From Micavibrio sp. (GTDB lineage: Bacteria > Pseudomonadota > Alphaproteobacteria > Micavibrionales > Micavibrionaceae), in assembly GCA_027051315.1 (NCBI GenBank), contig JALTZE010000058.1, forward strand, positions 1-5,356: 5,356 nucleotides of DNA, written 5' to 3'. Both the position numbers and the translations under genes were made by a program. The notes beneath the pieces were generated by a model. The model was not told where the DNA came from. It worked only from the letters and a program-made list of their open reading frames with translations, and made no database searches. Shown in pieces: positions 1 through 5,356 of this stretch. Each line of letters begins with the position of its first letter. Position 1 is the first letter of the stretch.

Positions 1-173
1 GACCAGATGGAGCAACAAAAGAAAAACCAGTAGGAACAGTAGTAATAGCAATATCAAAAAAAAATGGCAAAACAACAGCAACCATAAACCATTTCGAAGG
101 AACGAGAGAAGAAATAAGATACAAAGCAGCAATAGAAGCTTTAAACGAAGCTATAATAGCTATAAAAGCATAA
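1..173 (+). CDS. cinA: CinA-family protein (NMN amidohydrolase domain), C-terminal end, 5' truncated by window edge
   Basis: Only the last 56 codons are present; complete codons start at base 3 and the TAA stop is at 171-173. The translation opens with PDGATKEKPVGTVVIAIS and goes on to HFEGTREEIRYKAAIEAL. This matches the conserved end of the CinA C-terminal domain, where a glycine-rich GPxG...KPVG turn is followed by a beta strand, then an F-x-G-x-R-x-x-I-R segment and a final helix. The domain is known to deamidate nicotinamide mononucleotide in pyridine-nucleotide recycling. Whether an N-terminal molybdopterin-binding-like domain is present cannot be seen; many alphaproteobacteria carry the short C-terminal form alone. 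From memory, cinA commonly sits next to the lipA/COQ10-like pair in alphaproteobacteria, which fits this context. The family call is fairly secure; the symbol is less so because the active-site part lies outside the window. Confidence 0.8.
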   Translation, partial: PDGATKEKPVGTVVIAISKKNGKTTATINHFEGTREEIRYKAAIEALNEAIIAIKA

Positions 174-188
174 ATGGATTAACTCAAC

Positions 189-1112
189 ATGAATAAGCAA
201 ACCAAAATAGCCTTTGTTTCAGGAGCAGACGCAAATTACTTTCCTCTTCTTGCTGAATGGATACATAACATAAAAAATCATCCAGATAATAATCTTGATT
301 ACGATATATGTATTATGGATACAGGTCTAACTACTGAACAAAGAAAATATATAGAAACACTAGCAGACAAAGTAATAACGCCAGATTGGCCAACAAATAT
401 ACCAAAATCCCGTATCAGAGGAAGAGAATATCTAAAATCATGTGTTTGCCGCCCCTTTATAAATAAATTATTTGCGGGATATGATTATTATTTTTGGATG
501 GACGCCGATACATGGGTACAAAATTGGGAACCAATCCCATGGTTCATAAAAGGTGCATCAAGAAATAAAATAGCTCTAACAGGACAAATGGATAGAGCAT
601 ATCCCAAAGGAATGCGTGTGAAATGGTTTGCAGGATTCCCTTATAAAGCAAGAAGTTTTTATTATTCAAATGCAAAAAAAGCCTTTGGCGGAAAACTTGC
701 CAGAGAAATTTTCCCATATCATGTGATACTTGCAGGTGCATTTTGCATGCACAAAGACGCACCACATTGGGATAAATGGCAAGAGCTTATTGTAAAATCT
801 TTAAAAAAAGGAAAAGTTTTTACAGCAGAGCAACTAACTTTAGGAATTATGGTACATATAGAAAAATATGAAGCAGAAATACTCCCCGCTTGGTGTCATT
901 GGCTATGTGAATTTAAACCTTTATGGGAAAAAAAAAAAAAAAAATGGGTTGAACCTTACTTGCCTCATAAAGAGATTGGCATACTCCATCTTTCTGGATT
1001 TGATGAAATGAGAAAAGACAGAAGTAAAACAACAAAATACAAAACCACAAATGGTGATAATATATTCATGAACTACAGATATACAAAACTAAACGGTGAA
1101 GAAGTATTATAG
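189..1112 (+). CDS. GT-A-type glycosyltransferase-like protein (GT8-like), complete
   Basis: A 307-residue protein, probably cytoplasmic: no signal peptide or membrane segment is visible. The N-terminus (KIAFVSGADANYFPLL) looks like the first beta strand and nucleotide-sugar loop of a GT-A fold. A basic stretch with R88-P89 is followed by GYDYYFWMDADTW, whose D105-A-D107 is the expected DxD metal/sugar-nucleotide motif after a hydrophobic strand. Near the C-terminus GILHLSG (H267, G270) resembles the H-x-x-G element of GT8-type enzymes. Donor, acceptor and product are unknown; a role in surface glycan or lipopolysaccharide decoration is only inference. The ATG at 189 has just a weak GGA at 176-178 upstream; an earlier ATG at 174 in the same frame stops after two codons. 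It follows cinA by 15 bases and may be cotranscribed with it. Codons 247-252 contain a 17-A run giving E followed by five K, so a one-base length change would remove the last fifth of the protein. Confidence 0.75.
   Translation: MNKQTKIAFVSGADANYFPLLAEWIHNIKNHPDNNLDYDICIMDTGLTTEQRKYIETLADKVITPDWPTNIPKSRIRGREYLKSCVCRPFINKLFAGYDYYFWMDADTWVQNWEPIPWFIKGASRNKIALTGQMDRAYPKGMRVKWFAGFPYKARSFYYSNAKKAFGGKLAREIFPYHVILAGAFCMHKDAPHWDKWQELIVKSLKKGKVFTAEQLTLGIMVHIEKYEAEILPAWCHWLCEFKPLWEKKKKKWVEPYLPHKEIGILHLSGFDEMRKDRSKTTKYKTTNGDNIFMNYRYTKLNGEEVL
928..944 (+). repeat. Homopolymer tract A17 inside the glycosyltransferase gene
   Basis: Seventeen consecutive A residues, flanked by GGG and TGGG, encode the end of E247 and K248-K252 between two tryptophans (W246 and W253). 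It is by far the longest mononucleotide run in the window; the next I noticed is A9 at 56-64. At 17 the frame is open. At 18 the frame meets TGA at 950-952 (254 residues), and at 16 it meets TGA at 1009-1011 (273 residues). Both outcomes lose the H267/G270 motif. Such runs are known sites of replication slippage, of RNA polymerase slippage, and of sequencing or assembly error. Confidence 0.95.
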
Positions 1113-1544
1113 TTATTTTCCAAGAGCTATAGCTCTTTTTTCAAATGCATCAATCATGCGTTTTACTGCTTCATTAAAAAATTTTTCCATTAAACTTTGT
1201 AAAAGCTGATTTTTAAACTCAAAATCAACAAAAAAATCTACTTCACATTTACCATTTTCCAAATCATTAAATTTCCAGTGATTTGATAAATGTTTCATAG
1301 GTCCTTTTAAATATTCAACATGTATCAAATTAGGTTCATCAAAAGTCACTTTTGAAGTAAATTTTTCCCTTACCATCTTGTAACCTATAACCAAATCGGC
1401 ATAAATTATATTTTCTTCGTGCTTTGTTATTCTACTTGCCAAACACCATGGGAGAAATTCAGGATATTTTTCAACATCTGCAACTATTTTAAATAATTGC
1501 TCTTTCGGATAATTAAAAATTTTATTTTCAGCGTGGGTTGGCAT
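1113..1544 (-). CDS. COQ10/RatA-like START-domain (SRPBCC) ubiquinone-binding protein
   Basis: A complete 143-residue single-domain protein, the usual size for the COQ10/RatA family of START-fold polyketide-cyclase-like proteins. Hallmarks visible are YPEFLPWC at residues 27-34, GPMKHLSNHWKF at 80-91, and a long C-terminal helix (roughly 112-141) ending in A-I-A-L-G-K. Eukaryotic COQ10 binds ubiquinone and is needed for efficient respiration. The E. coli homologue RatA is also described as a toxin that blocks 70S ribosome assembly, and automatic annotation often copies the toxin label. No partner antitoxin is seen here, and the position after the PDH and lipA genes favours the quinone-related role; that choice is inference. 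The ATG (1542-1544) overlaps the lipA stop by one base (TAATG) and has no clear Shine-Dalgarno sequence, so translation probably depends on coupling to lipA. Its stop at 1113-1115 directly touches that of the convergent glycosyltransferase gene. Confidence 0.88.
   Translation of the reverse strand: MPTHAENKIFNYPKEQLFKIVADVEKYPEFLPWCLASRITKHEENIIYADLVIGYKMVREKFTSKVTFDEPNLIHVEYLKGPMKHLSNHWKFNDLENGKCEVDFFVDFEFKNQLLQSLMEKFFNEAVKRMIDAFEKRAIALGK
1122..1141 (+). terminator. Putative intrinsic terminator of the glycosyltransferase transcript, inside the COQ10-like gene
   Basis: A perfect 16-base palindrome, AAGAGCTATAGCTCTT (1122-1137), can fold as a 6-bp stem AAGAGC/GCTCTT with a TATA loop, and six T (1136-1141) end it on the plus strand. 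It starts 9 bases after the glycosyltransferase stop. On the minus strand the palindrome is followed by GGAAAATAA with no T-run, so it should act only on plus-strand transcripts. The stem is short with three G-C pairs, so efficiency is uncertain. The same bases encode K-R-A-I-A-L near the end of the convergent COQ10-like protein. Confidence 0.5.
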
Positions 1545-2500
1545 TATTTTTTTACTATTTTCTTTTCTCTTACCTCTCGAAGCTTGGCAAAATCATCTCC
1601 AGCATGATAAGAAGAACGAGTAAGAGGCGTCGATGATACCATCAAAAACCCTTTTCCTCTTGCCATTTTCTCAAGACTAGCAAATTCTTCGGGAGTCCAA
1701 AAACGTTCCACTGGAGCATGTTTTGGGGTCGGCTGTAAATATTGCCCAATTGTAATAAAATCAATATCAGCCGAACGCATGTCATCCATAACTTGCCCAA
1801 CTTCCTCCATCGTTTCACCAAGCCCAACCATCAAACCTGATTTTGTAAATATAGAAGCATCAACCTCTTTAACTCTTTGTAATAACCTTAACGAATCAAA
1901 ATATCTTGCCCCGAATCTTACCTTTGGATAAAGACGCGGAACAGTTTCAAGGTTATGATTAAATACATCAGGCTTTGCTTTGGCAACAACATCAACTGCA
2001 CCTGTTTTCTTTTTAAAATCAGGCGTAAGAATTTCAATAGTAGTTTCAGGACTCTTAAATCTTATAGCTTCAATAGTTTTTACAAAATGCATTGCTCCAC
2101 CATCGGGAAGGTCATCACGATCCACTGACGTTATAACAACATGATTAAGCCCCATTTTTTCAATAGCAACAGCGACCCTCAACGGCTCCATATTATCTAA
2201 CTGCTCAGGCTTACCCGTAGCAATATTACAAAATGAACAAGCACGCGTGCAAACCTCCCCCATTATCATGAATGTAGCATGTTTTTTATCCCAACACTCC
2301 CCAACATTCGGGCAACCCGCCTCCTCACAAACTGTGCTTAATTTCAAATTTTTAACTATAGAGTGGGTTTCCGAATAGGCTTTACCTTGCGGTGCTTTAA
2401 CCTTAATCCATTCAGGCTTTTTACCCATGGGGCGATTTGGGTTCTTTTGCTTTTCTGGATGACGCTTTTCGCGCTTCAAAAGTTCTGGATTATAAGTCAT
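1544..2500 (-). CDS. lipA: Lipoyl synthase (radical SAM)
   Basis: A complete 318-residue LipA, close to the usual 300-330. It inserts two sulfur atoms into protein-bound octanoyl groups to form lipoyl cofactors, using S-adenosylmethionine and two [4Fe-4S] clusters. The auxiliary-cluster motif C58-x4-C63-x5-C69 ([12 protein letters not shown]) is followed by the radical-SAM motif C84-x3-C88-x2-C91 (CTRACSFC), and the C-terminal RSSYHA (295-300) holds the serine that ligates the auxiliary cluster in this family. The catalytic elements are all intact. A lysine-rich N-terminal extension (about 1-30) precedes the core. The start is supported by AGGTG four bases upstream of ATG. It lies 29 bases after lpd and overlaps the next gene by one base, in the same operon as its probable substrate, the lipoyl domain of E2. 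No octanoyltransferase (lipB) is in the window, so the source of the octanoyl group must be encoded elsewhere. Confidence 0.97.
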   Translation of the reverse strand: MTYNPELLKREKRHPEKQKNPNRPMGKKPEWIKVKAPQGKAYSETHSIVKNLKLSTVCEEAGCPNVGECWDKKHATFMIMGEVCTRACSFCNIATGKPEQLDNMEPLRVAVAIEKMGLNHVVITSVDRDDLPDGGAMHFVKTIEAIRFKSPETTIEILTPDFKKKTGAVDVVAKAKPDVFNHNLETVPRLYPKVRFGARYFDSLRLLQRVKEVDASIFTKSGLMVGLGETMEEVGQVMDDMRSADIDFITIGQYLQPTPKHAPVERFWTPEEFASLEKMARGKGFLMVSSTPLTRSSYHAGDDFAKLREVREKKIVKK

Positions 2501-2504
2501 ACAA

Positions 2505-2509
2505 CACCT
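2505..2509 (-). promoter_or_regulatory. Ribosome binding site of lipA
   Basis: AGGTG on the minus strand, four bases before the lipA ATG at 2498-2500. It sits in the 29-base gap after lpd and supports the chosen lipA start. Spacing is slightly short. Confidence 0.6.
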
Positions 2510-2529
2510 AAATTATAAAAACATTATGC

Positions 2530-3927
2530 TTAAAAATGAATAGCACGACCATATGCATCCAAAACACTCTCATGCATCATCTCTGATAATGTCGGGTGCG
2601 GGAATATAGTATGCATTAATTCTTCTTCCGTAGTTTCCAAAGTTTTTCCCACGACATATCCTTGTATCATTTCTGTAACTTCTGCACCAATCATATGCGC
2701 CCCAAGAAGTTCACCCGTCTTATCATCAAATATAGTTTTAACAAGCCCTTCTGGTTCACCAAGCGCAATAGCCTTACCATTAGCCATAAAAGGAAAACGT
2801 CCAACTTTTATCTTATACCCTTTATCTTTTGCTTGCTTTTCAGTTAAACCAACTGATGCAACTTGCGGATTACAATAAGTGCAACCAGGTATATTATCCA
2901 CATTCATCGGATGAACATTTTTTAGCCCTGCTATCTTTTCAACACAAATAACACCTTCATGTGAAGCTTTATGAGCAAGCCAAGGAGGCGAAACAACATC
3001 ACCAATCGCATAAATATTTGGTTCAGCCGTTTTCAAAAATTTATCAACTACAATATGTCCCCTATCTACTTTTACTTTAGTATTTTCAAGACCTATATTA
3101 TCTGTATTTCCTACGATACCAACGGCGCATATAACACGGTCAAAATTCTCTTTTTGAACCTTACCTGCAACATCAATATGAGCCGTAACATCTTTACGCC
3201 CCTTATCAACCTTAGCAACTTTTGCCTCTGTAATAATTTTAATCCCTTGTTTTTCAAGCGCTTTTCTTGCCAAAGCAGAGATTTCTTCATCTTCGGCAGG
3301 CATAATACGATTAACCATTTCAACAACAGTCACGTCAGCACCAAGACTATTAAAAAACGAAGCAAATTCAATACCAATAGCACCAGAGCCAATAACAAGT
3401 AATTTTTTTGGCACAGTATCAGGAACCAAAGCTTCCTTATAAGTCCAAATAAACTTACCATCAGGTTCAAGCTCAGGTATAATTCTTGCCTTTGCTCCTG
3501 TTGCCAGAATTATATTTTTCGCCTGAACATCATCAAGCTTTTTACCATTTTTTTCTACTGCAATTTTTCCTTTACCAATAATTTTACCATAACCATCTAT
3601 CACAGTTACTTTGTTTTTCTTTAATAGATGAGCAATACCGTTTGAAAGCTGTTTTGATACATTACGTGACCTTTCAACGATTTTTTTAAGGTCAAATTTA
3701 ACATCACCAACACTAATACCAAATTCTTCTGCTTTTTTAATTGTATGATAAACTTCCGAACATTTTAACAATGCCTTAGTAGGTATGCACCCCCAATTAA
3801 GACAAATACCTCCTAAATGATTTGCCTCTATAAGAACCACATTCATTCCAAGCTGCGCAGCCCTTATAGCCGCCACATAACCACCAGGTCCACCGCCAAT
3901 AATTGCGATATCATATATTTTGCTCAT
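2530..3927 (-). CDS. lpd: Dihydrolipoyl dehydrogenase (E3 of the pyruvate dehydrogenase complex)
   Basis: A complete 465-residue flavoprotein of typical family length. It reoxidises dihydrolipoyl groups on E2 and passes electrons through FAD and a disulfide to NAD+. Visible in order: the FAD dinucleotide-binding motif GGGPGG (11-16), the redox-active disulfide C42/C47 in GGICLNWGCIPTK, ATG at 142-144, the NAD-binding GSGAIGIE (180-187), the second FAD contact AIGDV (307-311, D310), and the C-terminal HPTLSE with catalytic H444 and E449. No key residue is missing. It starts 12 bases after pdhC behind a good AAGGA site, so it is expected to be cotranscribed with E2. Its place in the PDH cluster suggests that it serves PDH; it may also serve 2-oxoglutarate dehydrogenase or glycine cleavage if the genome has only one E3, which cannot be judged here. 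Confidence 0.97.
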   Translation of the reverse strand: MSKIYDIAIIGGGPGGYVAAIRAAQLGMNVVLIEANHLGGICLNWGCIPTKALLKCSEVYHTIKKAEEFGISVGDVKFDLKKIVERSRNVSKQLSNGIAHLLKKNKVTVIDGYGKIIGKGKIAVEKNGKKLDDVQAKNIILATGAKARIIPELEPDGKFIWTYKEALVPDTVPKKLLVIGSGAIGIEFASFFNSLGADVTVVEMVNRIMPAEDEEISALARKALEKQGIKIITEAKVAKVDKGRKDVTAHIDVAGKVQKENFDRVICAVGIVGNTDNIGLENTKVKVDRGHIVVDKFLKTAEPNIYAIGDVVSPPWLAHKASHEGVICVEKIAGLKNVHPMNVDNIPGCTYCNPQVASVGLTEKQAKDKGYKIKVGRFPFMANGKAIALGEPEGLVKTIFDDKTGELLGAHMIGAEVTEMIQGYVVGKTLETTEEELMHTIFPHPTLSEMMHESVLDAYGRAIHF

Positions 3928-3935
3928 AACAATTT

Positions 3936-3940
3936 TCCTT
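3936..3940 (-). promoter_or_regulatory. Ribosome binding site of lpd
   Basis: AAGGA on the minus strand, eight bases before the lpd ATG (3925-3927). It overlaps the last base of the pdhC TAA stop, which makes a compact termination/reinitiation junction and fixes the lpd start. Confidence 0.75.
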
Positions 3941-5229
3941 TAAATTAGTAAGCTAACAGGATTTTCAATATAGTTTTTGAATATTTGTAAAAATTCAGCA
4001 GCAACAGCACCATCAACAGCCCTATGGTCAGTCGAAATGGTAACTTTCATAATAGTGCCTATTTCTATTTTACCATCTTTAACAACAGGTTTCTGAATAC
4101 CTGCCCCAACTGCCATAATACATGCTTGTGGTGGGTTAATGATTGCTGCAAATTCAGAAATACCATACATACCAAGATTAGAAACCGAAAATGTTCCTCC
4201 CTGAAACTCGGTTGGTTTTAATTTTCCTTCTCTTGCGCGTTTAGCAAGGTCTTTCACCTCTACAGAAATTTCTTTTAATGATTTATTTTCTGCCTCTTTA
4301 ACAATCGGAGTAATAAGCCCATTTTCGGTGGCAACAGCAACACAAACATCAGAGTGTTTATATTGTAATATTGCATCACCTGCCCATGAAACATTAGCAG
4401 CAGGATAATCTCTCAATGAATTAGCCACTGCTTTCAAAATAAAGTCATTTACCGATATTTTGAACTCACCATTTGCTGCATCATTTATTTGTTTTCTAAC
4501 GTCCAAAAGCTTATCTATATTAAGCTCAATCGTCAGATAAAAATGTGGATTTACAAGTTTAGACTCAGTCAGTCTTTGCGCTATAACTTTCCTCACTGAA
4601 CTGTTAGGAATAGCGTCATATTCCATATCAAGCATATCAGCAAGCTGTTTTGCATCTGGCCCAGATGACACGGGCATAGCAATAGATGAACCGCTTGTAA
4701 CAGCACCTGTTTTTTTAGCAGCCTCAATATCCGCCTTTACCACACGTCCCTTTGGTCCTGTTCCCTTTATTTTTGATATATCAATATTCGCCTCTTTTGC
4801 CATTCTTTTCGCAAGCGGTGAAGCAAAAATTCGTCCACCTTCATTAGTAGGAGCAGAACCAGCCACAACATTAACTTGCTTTTTTGAATCACTATCTTCT
4901 TTTGCTTTTTCTTGGTTTTCAGTAGAAGTAGAAGAAGCAACATCTTCCGAAGAAATAACCACTTTATCCAAAGCCGATTCATCTTCTCCATCTTCTAATA
5001 AGATAGCAATTACCTGATTTACTGGAACAGCTTGTGTTCCTTCTTCAACGATAATTTTGCCAAGCACACCTTCATCTACTGCCTCAACCTCCATTGTGGC
5101 TTTATCTGTTTCAATTTCAGCAATTATATCTCCTGCCTCAATTACATCACCTTCTTTTTTTATCCATTTCGCAAGATTACCTTCCGTCATGGTTGGCGAT
5201 AACGCCGGCATTAAAATATCTATTGTCAT
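3940..5229 (-). CDS. pdhC: Dihydrolipoamide acetyltransferase (E2 of the pyruvate dehydrogenase complex)
   Basis: A complete 429-residue E2 that transfers the acetyl group from its lipoyl arm to coenzyme A and forms the core of the complex. One lipoyl domain (about 1-78) carries the lipoylated lysine K43 in [10 protein letters not shown] flexible S/E/K-rich linker (about 82-130) follows, then a peripheral-subunit-binding domain (about 133-171: [27 protein letters not shown]) that docks E1 or E3. The catalytic acyltransferase domain (about 205-429) ends with D401-H402-R-A-V-D406-G, the active-site motif. A single lipoyl domain and the opening [11 protein letters not shown] are typical of the alphaproteobacterial/mitochondrial PDH E2; the motif set and partners argue against the oxoglutarate or branched-chain enzymes. 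The ATG is five bases after the preceding stop, with an AGGTGG site inside the end of that gene. The upstream neighbour is E1 alpha instead of the usual E1 beta. Confidence 0.95.
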   Translation of the reverse strand: MTIDILMPALSPTMTEGNLAKWIKKEGDVIEAGDIIAEIETDKATMEVEAVDEGVLGKIIVEEGTQAVPVNQVIAILLEDGEDESALDKVVISSEDVASSTSTENQEKAKEDSDSKKQVNVVAGSAPTNEGGRIFASPLAKRMAKEANIDISKIKGTGPKGRVVKADIEAAKKTGAVTSGSSIAMPVSSGPDAKQLADMLDMEYDAIPNSSVRKVIAQRLTESKLVNPHFYLTIELNIDKLLDVRKQINDAANGEFKISVNDFILKAVANSLRDYPAANVSWAGDAILQYKHSDVCVAVATENGLITPIVKEAENKSLKEISVEVKDLAKRAREGKLKPTEFQGGTFSVSNLGMYGISEFAAIINPPQACIMAVGAGIQKPVVKDGKIEIGTIMKVTISTDHRAVDGAVAAEFLQIFKNYIENPVSLLI

Positions 5230-5234
5230 TTATA

Positions 5235-5356
5235 TTATTCCACCTCTGCCAATACGTCTGTCCAAAGCTCTTCAGGGGGAAGCTCTGGGCTTTCCTGCGC
5301 AAACCCTGCCGCTTCTTTTACGATTGCTTTAATTTCTTTGTCTATGGATTTTAAAT
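5235..5356 (-). CDS. pdhA: Pyruvate dehydrogenase E1 component subunit alpha, C-terminal end, 5' truncated by window edge
   Basis: Only the last 39 codons plus TAA (5235-5237) are in the window. The translation LKSIDKEIKAIVKEAAGFAQ followed by ESPELPPEELWTDVL matches the remembered end of alphaproteobacterial E1 alpha: a helix of the type 'L-x-x-I-x-x-E-[VI]-x-x-I-V-x-x-A-A-x-F-A-Q', then 'S-P-E-x-x-x-x-E-L-[YW]-T-D-[VI]-L'. It does not resemble the E1 beta end, which usually closes with '...V..AV KKVC'. E1 alpha binds thiamine diphosphate together with E1 beta and decarboxylates pyruvate. The catalytic portion is outside the window. The gene is five bases from pdhC and clearly in the same operon. 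A fusion of E1 beta and E1 alpha with this C-terminus cannot be excluded from so short a piece. Confidence 0.75.
   Translation of the reverse strand, partial: LKSIDKEIKAIVKEAAGFAQESPELPPEELWTDVLAEVE
5240..5245 (-). promoter_or_regulatory. Ribosome binding site of pdhC, inside the end of pdhA
   Basis: AGGTGG on the minus strand lies within the last codons of pdhA, ten bases before the pdhC ATG (5227-5229). It supports the pdhC start and suggests that pdhC translation is linked to that of pdhA. Confidence 0.55.

Noticed and set aside
152..157. Perfect TATAAT on the plus strand 31 bases before the glycosyltransferase ATG, a possible -10 box.
   Set aside because: No -35-like hexamer at 16-18 bases upstream, it lies inside the coding end of cinA (E-A-I-I), and such hexamers are expected by chance in AT-rich DNA.
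1044..1055. Small inverted repeat ACCA/TGGT followed on the minus strand by a T-rich stretch, considered as a terminator for the pdh-lipA operon.
   Set aside because: The stem is only 4 bp, the T-run is interrupted by G, and it is within the glycosyltransferase coding sequence; too weak to call.
1113..1544. Reading the COQ10-like gene as a toxin of a type II toxin-antitoxin system (RatA label).
   Set aside because: No antitoxin partner is adjacent; neighbours are PDH and lipA metabolic genes and the family motifs fit the COQ10 ubiquinone-binding role equally well.
2512..2517. TATAAT on the minus strand in the lpd-lipA gap, a possible internal lipA promoter.
   Set aside because: The best -35 candidate (TTCATT) matches consensus poorly, it lies so close to the ribosome binding site that the leader would be almost absent, and chance occurrence is likely in AT-rich DNA.
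2971..3402. 143-codon open frame on the plus strand opposite lpd.
   Set aside because: Antisense to a fully conserved E3; composition is N/F/I-rich with no recognisable domain, as expected for a shadow frame in AT-rich DNA.
5057..5354. Overlapping open frames on the plus strand opposite the pdhC start and pdhA end.
   Set aside because: They run antisense to the lipoyl domain and to the E1 alpha tail, are low-complexity S/I/P- or L/F-rich, and have no ribosome binding support.
1..5356. Search for a new defence, mobile, CRISPR or structured-RNA system.
   Set aside because: Nearly every base is in a recognisable metabolic or glycosyltransferase gene; no direct-repeat arrays, transposase, integrase, tRNA or long structured intergenic region was seen.

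Overview
The window is a 5.36-kb piece of an AT-rich bacterial chromosome, most likely from an alphaproteobacterium. The clues are protein-level resemblance of every enzyme to alphaproteobacterial forms, a pyruvate dehydrogenase (PDH) cluster that continues into lipA and a COQ10/RatA-like START-domain gene, and a cinA-like gene on the other side. Tryptophan is encoded by TGG and the genes close on ordinary stops, so the standard code fits. I cannot name a genus.

Left part, plus strand (1-1112): the last 56 codons of a CinA-family (NMN amidohydrolase) gene, then after 15 bases a complete 307-residue GT-A-type glycosyltransferase-like gene. The latter carries an uninterrupted run of 17 A inside its reading frame. 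Its stop directly abuts the stop of the convergent minus-strand operon, and a palindrome with a T-run that looks like its terminator lies inside the neighbouring coding sequence.

Right part, minus strand (1113-5356, transcribed right to left): the end of pdhA (E1 alpha), then pdhC (E2), lpd (E3), lipA (lipoyl synthase) and a COQ10/RatA-like ubiquinone-binding gene. Gaps are 5, 12 and 29 bases, then a 1-base overlap, so this reads as one operon whose promoter lies outside the window. E1 decarboxylates pyruvate, the lipoyl-lysine of E2 carries the acetyl group to CoA, E3 reoxidises the lipoyl group with NAD+, and LipA inserts the sulfurs that make the lipoyl group. The COQ10-like protein links the cluster to quinone-based respiration.

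The window is mostly ordinary housekeeping DNA and I see no new defence, mobile or RNA system. The points worth a second look are the A17 tract in the glycosyltransferase (possible phase variation or slippage), the direct pdhA-pdhC junction with no pdhB between them, and the convergent junction with a terminator embedded in coding sequence. No tRNA, rRNA, CRISPR, IS element or riboswitch was seen, and there is no gene-free stretch longer than 30 bases.
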